This document shows positions 1 to 10,264 of a stretch of DNA of 64,000 nucleotides, one piece after another (the stretch's first letter is position 1; every line of letters begins with the position of its first letter). The position numbers and the translations under genes were made by a program. Location: assembly GCA_031769625.1 (NCBI GenBank), contig JAUIMM010000737.1, forward strand, positions 62,001 to 126,000. Reading direction: 5' to 3'. Under the pieces are notes generated by a model. The model saw nothing but the letters and a program-made list of their open reading frames with translations, did no database searches and had not been told where the DNA came from. This DNA is from Taudactylus pleione (lineage: Eukaryota > Chordata > Amphibia > Anura > Myobatrachidae).

Positions 1-3000
1 CCCCTATAGAAGTGCCAGCATTTGGGGAGGATATAGCATAGTGTGCCCCTATAGAAGTGCCAGCATGTGGGGAGGATATAGCATAGTGTGCCCCTATAGA
101 AGTGCCAACATGTGGGGAGGATATAGCATAGTGTGCCCCTATAGCAGTGCCAACAGGTGGGGAGGATATAGCATAGTGTGCCCCTATAGCAGTACCAGCA
201 TGTGGGGAGGATATAGCATAGTGTGCCCCTATAGCAGTGCCAGCATGTGGGGAGGATATAGCATAGTGTGCCCCTATAGCAGTGCCAGCATGTGGGGAGG
301 ATAGAGCATAGTGTGCCCCTATAGCAGTGCCAGCATGTGGGGAGGATAGAGCATAGTGTGCCCCTATAGCAGTGCCAGCATGTGGGGAGGATATAGCATA
401 GTGTGACCCTATAGCAGTGCCAGCATGTGGGGAGGATATAGTATAGTGTGCCCCTATAGCAGTGCCAGCATGTGGGGAGGATATAGCATAGTGTGACCCT
501 ATAGCAGTGCCAGCATGTGGGGAGGATATAGCATAGTGTGACCCTATAGCAGTGCCAGCATGTGGGGAGGATATAGCATAGTGTGCCCCTATAGCAGTGC
601 CAGCATGTGGGGAGGATATAGCATAGTGTGCCCCTATAGCAGTGCCAGCATGTGGGGAGGATATAGCATAGTGTGACCCTATAGCAGTGCCAGCATGTGG
701 GGCGGATATAGCATAGTGTGCCCCTATAGCAGTGCCAGCATGTGGGGAGGATAGAGCATAGTGTGACCCTATAGCAGTGCCAGCATGTGGGGAGGATATA
801 GCATAGTGTGCCCCTATAGCAGTGCCAGCATGGATATAGCATAGTGTGCCCCTATAGCAGTACCAGCATGTGGGGAGGATATAGCATAGTGTGACCCTAT
901 AGCAGTGCCAGCATGTGGGGAGGATATAGCATAGTGTGCCCCTATAGCAGTGCCAGCATGTGGGGAGGATATAGCATAGTGTGACCCTATAGCAGTGCCA
1001 GCATGTGGGGAGGATATAGCATAGTGTGCCCCTATAGCAGTGCCAGTTTGTGGGGAGGATATAGCATAGTGTGACCCTATAGCAGTGCCAGCATGTGGGG
1101 AGGATATAGCAAAGTGTGACCCTATAGCAGTGCCAGCATGTGGGGAGGATATAGCATAGTGTGACCCTATAGCAGTGCCAGCATGTGGGGAGGATATAGC
1201 ATAGTGTGCCCCTATAGCAGGGCCAGCATGTGGGGAGGATATAGCATAGTGTGACCCTATAGCAGTGCCAGCATGTGAGGAGGATATAGCATAGTATGAC
1301 CCTATAGCAGTGCCAGCATGTGGGGAGGATATAGCATAGTGTGCCCCTATAGCAGTGCCAGCATGTGAGGAGGATATAGCATAGTATGACCCTATAGCAG
1401 TGCCAGCATGTGGGGAGGATATAGCATAGTGTGCCCCTATAGCAGTGCCAGCATGTGGGGAGGATACAGCATAGTGTGCCCCTATAGCAGGGCCAGCATG
1501 TGGGGAGGATATAGCATAGTGTGACCCTATAGCAGTGCCAGCATGTGAGGAGGATATAGCATAGTGTGACCCTATCGCAGTGCCAGCATGTGGGGAGGAT
1601 AGAGCATAGTGTGACCCTATAGCAGGGCCAGCATGTGGGGAGGACATAGCATAGTGTGCCCCTATAGCAGTACCAGCATGTGGGGAGGATATAGCATAGT
1701 GTGCCCCTATAGCAGTGCCAGCATGTGGAGGGCATATAGCATAGTGTGACCCTATAGCAGTGCCAGCATGTGGGGAGGATATAGCATAGTGTGCCCTTAT
1801 AGCAGTCCCAGCATGTGGGGAGGATATAGCATAGTGTGCCCCTATAGCAGTGCCAGCATGTGGGGAGGATATAGCATAGTGTGCCCCTATAGCAGTGCCA
1901 GCATGTGGGGAGGATATAGCATAGTGTGCCCCTATAGCAGTGCCAGCATGTGGGGAGGATATAGCATAGTGTGCCCCTATAGCAGTGCCAGCATGTGGGG
2001 AGGATATAGCATAGTGTGCCCCTATAGCAGTGCCAGCATGTGGGGAGGATATAGCATAGTGTGCCCCTATAGCAGTGCCAGCATGTGGGGAGGATATAGC
2101 ATAGTGTGACCCTATAGCAGTGCCAGCATGTGGGGAGGACATAGCATAGTGTGCCCCTATAGCAGTACCAGCATGTGGGGAGGACATAGCATAGTGTGCC
2201 CCTATAGCAGTGCCAGCATGTGGGGAGGATATAGCATAGTGTGCCCCTATAGCAGTGCCAGCATGTGGGGAGGATATAGCATAGTGTGACCCTATAGCAG
2301 TGCCAGCATGTGGGGAGGATATAGCATAGTGTGCCCCTATAGCAGTGCCAGCATGTGGGGAGGATAGAGCATAGTGTGCCCCTATAGCAGTGCCAGCATG
2401 TGGGGAGGATATAGCATAGTGTGCCCCTATAGCAGTGCCAGCATGTGGGGAGGATAGAGCATAGTGTGCCCCTATAGCAGTGCCAGCATGTGGGGAGGAT
2501 ATAGCATAGTGTGCCCCTATAGCAGTGCCAGCATGTGGGGAGGATATAGCATAGTGTGCCCCTATAGCAGTGCCAGCATGTGGGGAGGATATAGCATAGT
2601 GTGACCCTATAGCAGTGCCAGCATGTGGGGAGGATATAGCATAGTGTGCCCCTATAGCAGTGCCAGCATGTGGGGAGGATAGAGCATAGTGTGCCCCTAT
2701 AGCAGTGCCAGCATGTGGGGAGGATATAGCATAGTGTGCCCCTATAGCAGTGCCAGCATGTGGGGAGGATAGAGCATAGTGTGCCCCTATAGCAGTGCCA
2801 GCATGTGGGGAGGATATAGCATAGTGTGCCCCTATAGCAGTGCCAGCATGTGGGGAGGATATAGCATAGTGTGCCCCTATAGCAGTGCCAGCATGTGGGG
2901 AGGATAGAGCATAGTGTGACCCTATAGCAGTGCCAGCATGTGGGGAGGATATAGCATAGTGTGCCCCTATAGCAGTGCCAGCATGTGGAGGGCATATAGC

Positions 3001-3090
3001 ATAGTGTGCCCCTATAGCAGTGCCAGCATGTGGAGGGCATATAGCATAGTGTGCCCCTATAGCAGTGCCAGCATGTGGAGGGCATATAGC
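1..3090. repeat. 45-bp minisatellite array (about 68 copies)
   Basis: Consecutive 45-bp units share the core CAGCATGTGGGGAGGATATA and the segment GCATAGTGTG. Common variants are CCCCTATAGC versus ACCCTATAGC, GATATAGC versus GATAGAGC, and GTGGAGGGCATATAGC. The last variant appears once near 1725 and then in the final units from about 2984, so the array edge is homogenised separately. The array probably starts upstream of the window, since the first base is already inside a unit. Because 45 is a multiple of three, open frames run through many units on both strands with a 15-residue period (for example MWGGYSIVCPYSSAS on plus). There is no sign these are genes. Array edge on the right is position 3090, where unique sequence starts. 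Confidence 0.97.
2360..2915. repeat. Seven-unit (315-bp) higher-order pattern inside the 45-bp array
   Basis: The GATAGAGC variant marks units near 2364, 2454, 2679, 2769 and 2904, with GATATAGC in the units between. The 2364/2454 pair recurs at 2679/2769, exactly 315 bp (seven units) later. This is a local higher-order duplication, probably from recent unequal exchange. Confidence 0.6.
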
Positions 3091-3131
3091 AGTACCCCAG
3101 TGTCTCGGTATCTGCCCCCCGTCCCGCTCTT

Positions 3132-3284
3132 ACCTCCATGCCGGGGCAGAGCTCCAGCACTAGCTCAGGACACGTTGCAGAATCCGGACGATCTGACTGA
3201 GTAGAAGCTGAGAAGCCCCAACCGGGAGGATGACATCAGCTGGGGGAGTGATCTGCTCCGGGAGAGCTCCAATTATTATACCCT
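3132..3284 (-). promoter_or_regulatory. Possible minus-strand promoter, 5' leader and first coding exon with splice donor
   Basis: This is the only single-copy island between two minisatellites. Read on the minus strand it has, in order: a TATA-like TATAATAA (3280-3273); a CRE/ATF-like TGATGTCATC (3238-3229) about 40 bp downstream; a roughly 100-nt GC-rich stretch; ATG GAG (3139-3134); and a near-consensus donor GTAAGAG starting at 3133. If real, only Met-Glu lies in this exon and the first intron would be the 45-bp array. An upstream ATG at 3236-3234 opens a short frame of about two dozen codons, which would act as a uORF. No downstream exon can be identified in the window, so this is a motif-based inference. 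It could equally be a decayed gene end or chance. Confidence 0.25.
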
Positions 3285-3494
3285 GCCCAGCTGCTACTTT
3301 CACACTGCTGCCCGGTACTAATACTCCCTGCCCCACACACTGCTGCCCAGTACTATTACCCCCTGCCCCACACACTGCTGCCCAGTACTATTACCCCCTG
3401 CCCCACACACTGCTGCCCAGTACTATTACCCCCTGCCCCACACACTGCTGCCCAGTACTATTACCCCCTGCCCCACACACTGCTGCCCAGTACT

Positions 3495-4342
3495 ATTACC
3501 CCCTGCCCCACACACTGCTGCCCTGTACTAATACCCCCTGCCCCACACACTGCTGCCCAGTACTATTACCCCCTGCCCCACACACTGCTGCCCCATAATA
3601 ATACCCCCTGCCCCACACACTGCTGCCCGGTACTAATACCCCCTGCCCCACACACTCCTGCCCGGTACTAATACCCCCCTGCCCCGCACACTGCTGCCCG
3701 GTACTAATACCCCCCTGCCCCGCACACTGCTGCCCGATAATAATACCCCCCTGCCCCGCACACTGCTGCCCGGTACTAATACCCCCCTGCCCCACACACT
3801 GCTGCCCGGTAATAATACCCCCCTGCCCCACACACTGCTGCCCGATACTAATACCCCCTGCCCCGCACACTGCTGCCCTGTAATAATACCCACCTGCCCC
3901 GCACACTGCTGCCCGGTACTAATACTCCCTGCTCCACACACTGCTGCCCAGTACTATTACCCCCTGCCCCACACACTGCTGCCCAGTACTATTACCCCCT
4001 GCCCCACACACTGCTGCCCCATAATAATACCCCCTGCCCCACACACTGCTGCCCGGTACTAATACCCCCTGCCCCACACACTCCTGCCCGGTACTAATAC
4101 CCCCCTGCCCCGCACACTGCTGCCCGGTACTAATACCCCCCTGCCCCGCACACTGCTGCCCGATAATAATACCCCCCTGCCCCGCACACTGCTGCCCGGT
4201 ACTAATACCCCCCTGCCCCACACACTGCTGCCCGGTAATAATACCCCCCTGCCCCACACACTGCTGCCCGATACTAATACCCCCTGCCCCGCACACTGCT
4301 GCCCTGTAATAATACCCACCTGCCCCGCACACTGCTGCCCGA
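3495..4342. repeat. 426-bp tandem duplication within the 35-bp array
   Basis: The ordered series of unit variants at about 3495-3916 recurs at about 3921-4342. An example is CCCCATAATAATACC at 3591 and again at 4017, offset 426 bp, or twelve units. The series includes the distinctive CACTCCTGCCC variant and TAATAATACCCACCTG in the same relative positions. After about 3916/4342 the two copies diverge. Confidence 0.75.
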
Positions 4343-4781
4343 AAATAATACCCCCTGCCCCGCACACTGCTGCCCGGTAATAATACCCCCCTGCCCCGCA
4401 CACTGCTGCCCGGTACTAATACCCCCACACACTGCTACCCGGTACTAATACCCCCCTGCCCCGCACACTGCTGCCCGGTACTAATACCCCCCTGCCCCGC
4501 ACACTGCTGCCCGGTACTAATACCCCCTGCCCCGCACAGTGCTGCCCGATAATAATCCCCCACTGCCCCGCACACTGCTACCCTGTAATAATAGCTCCCT
4601 CCGCACACACTGCTGCCCGGTAATAATACCCCCCTGCCCCACACACTGCGGCCCTGTAATAATACCTCCCTCCGCACACACTGCTACCCGGTACTAATGC
4701 CCCCCTGCCCCGCACACTGCTGCCCGGTACTAATACCCCCTGCCCCGCACACTGCTGCCCGGTACTAATACCCCCACACAC

Positions 4782-5828
4782 TGCTACCCGGTACTAATAC
4801 CCCCCTGCCCCGCACACTGCTGCCCGGTACTAATACCCCCCTGCCCCGCACACTGCTGCCCGGTACTAATACCCCCTGCCCCGCACACTGCTGCCCTGTA
4901 ATAATAGCTCCCTCCGCACACACTGCTGCCCGGTAATAATACCCCCCTGCCCCACACACTGCGGCCCTGTAATAATACCCCACTGCCCCGCACACTGCTG
5001 CCCTGTAATAATACCTCCCTCCGCACACACTGCTACCCGGTACTAATGCCCCCCTGCCCCGCACACTGCTGCCCGGTACTAATACCCCCTGCCCCGCACA
5101 CTGCTGCCCGGTACTAATACCCCCACACACTGCTACCCGGTACTAATACCCCCCTGCCCCGCACACTGCTGCCCGGTACTAATACCCCCCTGCCCCGCAC
5201 ACTGCTGCCCGGTACTAATACCCCCTGCCCCGCACACTGCTGCCCTGTAATAATAGCTCCCTCCGCACACACTGCTGCCCGGTAATAATACCCCCCTGCC
5301 CCACACACTGCGGCCCTGTAATAATACCCCACTGCCCCGCACACTGCTGCCCTGTAATAATACCTCCCTCCGCACACACTGCTACCCGGTACTAATGCCC
5401 CCCTGCCCCGCACACTGCTGCCCGGTACTAATACCCCCTGCCCCGCACACTGCTGCCCGGTACTAATACCCCCACACACTGCTACCCGGTACTAATACCC
5501 CCCTGCCCCGCACACTGCTGCCCGGTACTAATACCCCCCTGCCCCGCACACTGCTGCCCGGTACTAATACCCCCTGCCCCGCACACTGCTGCCCTGTAAT
5601 AATAGCTCCCTCCGCACACACTGCTGCCCGGTAATAATACCCCCCTGCCCCACACACTGCGGCCCTGTAATAATACCCCACTGCCCCGCACACTGCTGCC
5701 CTGTAATAATACCTCCCTCCGCACACACTGCTACCCGGTACTAATGCCCCCCTGCCCCGCACACTGCTGCCCGGTACTAATACCCCCTGCCCCGCACACT
5801 GCTGCCCGGTACTAATACCCCCACACAC
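4782..5828. repeat. Three 349-bp higher-order repeats
   Basis: Blocks 4782-5130, 5131-5479 and 5480-5828 carry the same series of ten 35-bp subunits with the same variants: TAATAGCTCCCTCCGCACAC, CACTGCGGCCCTG, ACTAATGCCCCCC and ACCCCCACACACTGCTACC. Each spans 349 bp. The long minus-strand translations through the three blocks are identical, which indicates very recent duplication or gene conversion. A partial, rearranged version precedes them at about 4435-4781. Confidence 0.85.
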
Positions 5829-6314
5829 TGCTACCCGGTACTAATACCCCCCTGCCCCACACACTGCTGCCCGGTACTAATACCCCCCTGCCCCGCACAC
5901 TGCTGCCCTGTAATAATACCCTGCTGCCCGAAAATAATACCTCCCGCCCCACACACTGCTGCTCGATACTAATACCCCCCGCCCCGCACACTGCTGCCCT
6001 GTAATAATACCCCCCTGCCCCGCACACTGCTGCCCTGTAATAATACCCCCCTCCCCACACACTGCTGCCCGATAATACTATCCCACTGCCCCACACACTG
6101 CTGCCCGATAAGAATACCTCCCTTGCCCTATACATTGCTGCCTGGTAATAATTCCCCTTGTCCTGTTTGCTGCTGCCTGGTAATATACCCCCCTGCTCTA
6201 TATACTTTGGTCTGGTCATAATACCCCCATGCCATATACACGGCTGCCTGGTAATAATACTACCCCACACACGGCGGCCAGGAATAATACCCCGCCCTCC
6301 TTACCCATTGTTTT

Positions 6315-7118
6315 GGGCCTGATTCAGCAAGGATCGCAGTTGCAAAGCTGTACACAGGCTATAGATATATGATGTATACACGCAGGCTGTAGATATATGA
6401 TGTACAGTATACATACAGCCTATAGATATATGATGTATACACGCAGGTTATATATGATGTACAGTATATATGCAGCCTATAGATATATGATGTATGCACG
6501 CAGGTTATATATGATGTATACACGCAGGTTATAGATATATGATGTATGCACGCAGGCTATAGATATATGATGTATACACGCAGGTTATAGATATATGATG
6601 TATGCACGCAGGCTATAGATATATGATGTATACACGCAGGTTATAGATATATGATGTATGCACGCAGGCTATAGATATATGATGTATACACGCAGGTTAT
6701 AGATATATGATGTATACACGCAGGTTATAGATATATGATGTATGCACGCAGGCTATAGATATATGATGTATGCACGCAGGTTATAGATATATGATATATG
6801 TAATTGTACGCAATTGCGATCCTTGCAATAATGCAAAATGCAGCAGGAGGAGTATGACACCCTGGAGGTCGCAGGCTGGCCGTCTTGCGAGCCCAGCAGA
6901 CTGCGTATGTCCACGCAGTCCCTGGACTGGCCGCTCCCGGAAAACGGGGCCGACATGGGAACGCCGGCCAACCCCACCCCCGCAAATAGGCAGAAGCATT
7001 CAAGGGCTTGCGTACGTGTTAGCAGGACCCATTGTGCACACTCGCAGAATGAGTCCTGCGCATGCGCAGATTCCCGATATTCGTGAATCTGTATTCAGCG
7101 CACTGCTGAATCAGGCCC
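6315..7118. mobile_element. Non-autonomous DNA transposon, GGGCCTGATTCAGC family, inserted in the 35-bp array
   Basis: The termini are inverted repeats: GGGCCTGATTCAGC at 6315 and GCTGAATCAGGCCC ending at 7118. Just inside the left end, GCAAGGATCGCAGTTGC (6327-6343) pairs with GCAATTGCGATCCTTGC (6810-6826) with one mismatch, a subterminal hairpin like those in the related elements further right. The loop of that hairpin has become a 28-bp minisatellite. The right part contains GCATGCGCA and a GATTCCCGATATTCGTGAATC hairpin. The 35-bp array flanks both sides, so this is an insertion into the array. I could not define a clear target duplication. No transposase is encoded. Confidence 0.7.
6357..6805. 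repeat. 28-bp minisatellite (about 16 copies) in a transposon hairpin loop
   Basis: The unit is TATAGATATATGATGTAT followed by ACACGCAGGT or GCACGCAGGC. Early units are irregular (GATGTACAGTATACATACAG) and later ones are uniform, with a near alternation of GTATACACG and GTATGCACG. The array lies between the two arms of the subterminal hairpin of the surrounding element. Confidence 0.9.
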
Positions 7119-7302
7119 CCTATACACCGCTGCCTGGTAATAATACCCCCTGCCCTCCACACACACACAGGTACACAGACGCACTGCTGCCGGGTATTAA
7201 TAACCACCATACATAATATCCCACCCAGTACACTGCTCGCCTGGTGATAATACAACACACACAGATTGCTGCCTGGTAATAATAAACCCCACACATTGTT
7301 TT
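7119..7302. repeat. Decayed right-hand margin of the 35-bp array
   Basis: Repeated TGCTGCCTGGTAATAATA, CTGCTGCCGGGTATTAATA and GCTCGCCTGGTGATAATAC motifs at roughly array spacing show that the array left of the transposon continues here in diverged form. It ends at about CACATTGTTTTGAACACC. The motif ATTGTTTT also occurs just left of the insertion at 6307. Sequence 7303-7416 beyond it holds nothing I recognise. Confidence 0.75.
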
Positions 7303-7416
7303 GAACACCTTTAATTATGCAATAACTTGAACCTGTCATCATTGCGCTCTCCCCACGTTTGCAGTCTCTCCCTCCCCCGTTACACCTCTCCTGGCATAAG
7401 AGAGTATAAGCACATA

Positions 7417-7910
7417 GCCCTCATTTAGACCCGGACGCAAGCGCTGAGCGCTCGCAACCGGGTCGATGTTAAGGACCTGCACATGCACTGCGCGTGCGCA
7501 AGCCCCGGAGCGAGAGAGAAATTCTCTCGCTCCGGAGCTCACTACAAAAGGGGCGGCTGTCAATGTTGATCGACAGCTCGCCCCTTTTGTAGGCGGGGCA
7601 GGGGGGTGGCTACACAAACAGACGCGTTCCCAAGCGAACACCTGCCGTTTTGTGGGCGGCCGCACTGACTGATCGAGCAGGAAGCTCCCTGGGGCTTGCG
7701 TTTGCCGAGACCCAACCTTAGGGTGTCGTCGCAGCCCCCGATGGTCGCTGTGGTCTTGACCATCGCAACCATCAACCTGGTCAGTTGCTAAAGCTGTGGG
7801 TGGTAACCCACAGCTTAGCTAGCGACCAGGAGGCCGCACTTACAAATACAAGCGGCCGCCCTCATTCAGAGCGAGCGTTCACTACTTGCGAGCGCCTCTG
7901 AATGAGGGCC
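7417..7910 (-). mobile_element. Serial-hairpin transposon, diverged copy C (reverse orientation)
   Basis: Ends are GCCCTCATTTAGACC at 7417 and TCTGAATGAGGGCC ending at 7910, flanked on both sides by ATA (7414-7416 and 7911-7913). It shares the same stem-loops as the two 549-bp elements at 15950 and 16643, in reverse order. Examples are a stem with CTGTGGGT and ACCCACAG arms (within 7776-7830), GATGGTCG...CGCAACCATC (7740-7773), a GTCAATGTTGATCGAC loop flanked by CCCCTTTTGT-type arms (7544-7590), and GGAGCGAGAGAG...CTCTCTCGCTCC-like arms (7505-7535). It is clearly older, with many substitutions and lost pairings. No coding capacity. Confidence 0.75.
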
Positions 7911-8076
7911 ATAGATTTTGTGTTCATTTGCAGCATGAAATGTCATCTTTTACTTGCGTCTAGGTGTAATATGACCCATTATCTGCAGGTTCTTAGTATA
8001 GGGAGTGAAACGGGTTCTCCGCAATATATAGGTTGGTACATTCAGCTCTTGCGAGATACACATGGTTCGCCAATGG

Positions 8077-8376
8077 GGGCGATTCAATTGTTTAGGTGGT
8101 GGCTATTTTTTTTTAGGGAGCCTGACGGTGCAATTCAGTTGTTCCTCCGTCTGAGTGTGACAGCCGTCGGTGACGGTATTTCTGCTTTCACTCTCAGGAG
8201 GGTGCGAGCAAAAATGTGCGATAAACCTGTGGTTAGGGCGCCCTAACCAGGACTTTAGATGAATTTAGACGTTTTACACGGCTAAACCTGGTCTAATAGG
8301 GCGTGAAGACGGCAATAATTAATGGCCGCCAGAATTATTGAATTGCAACATTGGGCGCCCCCACAATAATTGAATC
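8077..8376. mobile_element. Non-autonomous DNA transposon with CGATTCAATT ends
   Basis: GGGGGCGATTCAATTGTTTAG near 8077 is mirrored by CAATAATTGAATCGACCC ending near 8376. The interior contains the palindrome GGTTAGGGCGCCCTAACC (about 8231-8248) and inward repeats of GAATTATTGAATTGC. Flanks share AAT or AATG, so the exact boundaries and target duplication are uncertain. The ends resemble, but are not the same as, the GGGGTATTCAATT element at 12104. Sequence 7914-8074 to its left is unrecognised. Confidence 0.55.
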
Positions 8377-8438
8377 GACCCAAATGAGAGCTGTTACCCC
8401 CCGTATTTACCAGCAATGGCATTTATACATTGCACTTG

Positions 8439-9024
8439 GGGGGCTGATTCAGACCCGTTCGCTATGATGCGGACACTCGTAGCTGGCCGATAGTCACTAA
8501 CTGTGCATGCATCGCAATGCGCGTGCGCGAACCAGTCACTGCGATCGGGAATCATGCGCTCGTAGCACACAGACTGGCCGTTACTTTGAGCGATAGTGCA
8601 GTTTGTGGGTGGTAACACGGGAAGGTGCTTGTGAACGGGGTAGTGGTGATGCGAACACAGGCGTGTCTGGCCGTCAAAATGGCGTCTTATGGGTGTGCAT
8701 AATTAGTAGCGTCATTGTATACGTCACTTGGTTGTATTTCAGCCTGCAGTGATCGCAGTGCTTGCGGCGGGGTAGGGTCTACCTCAAGCGCTGCGTGCAG
8801 CTCCATGGCTCTCGATGGTTCCGATTAATCATACACTACCTGGAGATGACGTGTGTTAAGTGAGAAAAGTGGGCGTCTTTATACTGGCGTGTGTTCGCTC
8901 TGCCGCCGCTTTCTAAGATCTAGAGGGCGTCCTTACACCAGACAGTGCAATCACGGTATTTGCATACCCAGCCCCTTTTAGCTGCGAGAGAGCGCAGCTT
9001 AGCGTCCAGGTCTGAATGAGCTCC
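8439..9024. mobile_element. Degraded relative of the GGGCCTGATTCAGA elements (copy D)
   Basis: GGGGCTGATTCAGACCC near the left end and GGTCTGAATGAGCTCC at the right match the shared terminus of the serial-hairpin family. TTGG lies outside both ends (8436-8439 region and 9025-9028). A clear hairpin, AGCTGCG...CGCAGCT, is at 8980-8999, and TGTGGGTGGTAACA near 8607 resembles the central loop of the other copies. Most of the interior no longer pairs. Call rests on ends plus these two motifs. Confidence 0.45.
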
Positions 9025-9091
9025 TTGGTCCGCAGGCTAACACCCCTGATACTTATCCATCATGTAAAATCGCTACAACAGACAGCACAGA

Positions 9092-9241
9092 TGGTGTAGT
9101 GGTTAGCATTACTGGCTCACAGCACTGAGTTTGTGGGTACGACTCCCAGCTCCACTGGGGCATGTACTGATGTGGATGACCAAACATACTCTGTGAAGCG
9201 CTGCGGAATATGTATGCGCTATACTGGTAATTAATAACAAT
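9092..9241 (+). mobile_element. tRNA-derived SINE with L2-like 3' tail
   Basis: The head has RNA polymerase III promoter-like motifs: an A-box-like TGGTGTAGTGGTTAGC (9092 onward) and a B-box-like GGGTACGACTCCC (consensus GGTTCGANTCC, one change). The segment ATTACTGGCTCACAGCACTG is typical of tRNA-like SINE heads in amphibians and fishes. The tail AAGCGCTGCGGAATATGT, then GCGCTATACTGGTAATTAAT, matches the common end of L2/CR1-type LINEs, implying trans-mobilisation by such a LINE. CACAGA flanks both ends (9086-9091 and 9242-9247), a plausible short target-site duplication. It is a decayed copy. Confidence 0.7.
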
Positions 9242-9247
9242 CACAGA

Positions 9248-10264
9248 CCCTCAGTGTCCTGATAGCTGGCAACAGACGTGAGGTCGTGTACGACGAATGA
9301 GGTGCAAAACATTAAACGCGCTAACACGCCCTCTACACGTTATATCTGGCGTCATTAATCTCACATAAGCAGGCGCTGTGGTCCACCTGCCCCATACTCT
9401 GCTATGATCACCTCGACTCCTCCCATCTACCCCCAGCAAACTGCTGCTCATCCCAAAATGCTGTCATCTTGCGCTGTAAACGTATGCGGCGCAGATTAAA
9501 TGTACCCGCACTTGGGGATATCCATACGTACGACCAGACCAATGGCGTTTTGTGCTGCAGGATTTTGCATGTACTGTAGGTGAAAGTTGCAATTTTAAAT
9601 TTTAACAGTAATTCAGAAAAGCGTATACAAGATGGACGGCATCGCGCTAATATACTGATTGGTACTCCCATTGTCTTTGAGTAATGACGCCCTTTTCATT
9701 GCTGGCCAATGGCGCCTGGTCGGACAAGCACGTTTCCAGCTCTCTCTACGCTGGTAGAAGCGTTGCAGTGATCCCTGTGCTGTATTTTGTGCTAAGAGGC
9801 CTCTCTTCCTGTTTCCCTGGGCACAGCGTCCTGGGCACAGCGTCCTGGGCACAGCCACATACAGGCAACCTTGTGCCAAAATTCTGCTGTGTTATGAGGT
9901 TCCGTCTCATCAATATGCGCATTTGTCGGAGGGTCTCCACTGACCCTATAGGCCAAATATTTTCAGAACCAATCTGAGAGTTCAGTGCGGGATTATAGAA
10001 GTGAAGATGTTGCCCATAGCAACCAATTAGCACAGATTCGCTGCTGCAATTCAGACGCTCGGTAACAGAAATGCCTGGAAGGGGGCTAAAGAGATGCACA
10101 GAGATGGTCCAACTTATGTGTGTGTACAGGAGTGTCGTGGGCGTGCCTAAGTGTTTGCGTGCGCAGATGATCAGTTGTTCACTTTGGAGGGGAAATCTAG
10201 ACCTGCCTTAGGGCTGGTGCGACCGATGGTCTCCATATTGCTGCTTTAACCAATACATACACAA
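9248..10264. other. About 1 kb with no recognised gene
   Basis: No open frame here has the look of a conserved protein and I recognise no RNA gene. Two small items are visible. A 14-bp tandem CCTGGGCACAGCGT occurs nearly three times at 9816-9855. GAAGTGAAGATGTTGCCCATAGCAACCA (about 9989-10025) matches the arm of the GTTGCCCATAGCAAC element found intact at 14834-15483, so it is probably a solo fragment of that family. Confidence 0.5.

Larger units (their letters stand above)
3300..6314. repeat. 35/36-bp minisatellite array (about 85 copies)
   Basis: Units follow the pattern CTGCCCCGCACACTGCTG, then CCCGGTACTAATACCCCC. They alternate between 35 and 36 bp through a variable C run, and carry internal variants AGTACTATTA, GATAATAATA, TGTAATAATA and CGGTACTAAT. 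Sequence from about 3272 is a decayed edge, and units from about 6060 to 6314 diverge progressively (TGCCTGGTAATAATTCCCC and similar). That is the usual decay toward an array margin. The array continues after a transposon insertion, at 7119-7302. Length variation between 35 and 36 bp breaks reading frames, so the open frames here are short and overlapping. Confidence 0.96.

Noticed and set aside
814..2187. 457-codon minus-strand open frame
   Set aside because: It reads through 30 units of the 45-bp array with a strict 15-residue period and overlaps open frames on the plus strand. It is open only because the period is a multiple of three.
1..3090. CRISPR-like array
   Set aside because: Whole units repeat directly with no unique spacers and no cas genes; it is a minisatellite.
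9092..9165. Functional tRNA gene
   Set aside because: A- and B-box-like motifs are present, but the acceptor stem does not pair and the sequence continues into an L2-like tail, so it is a SINE.
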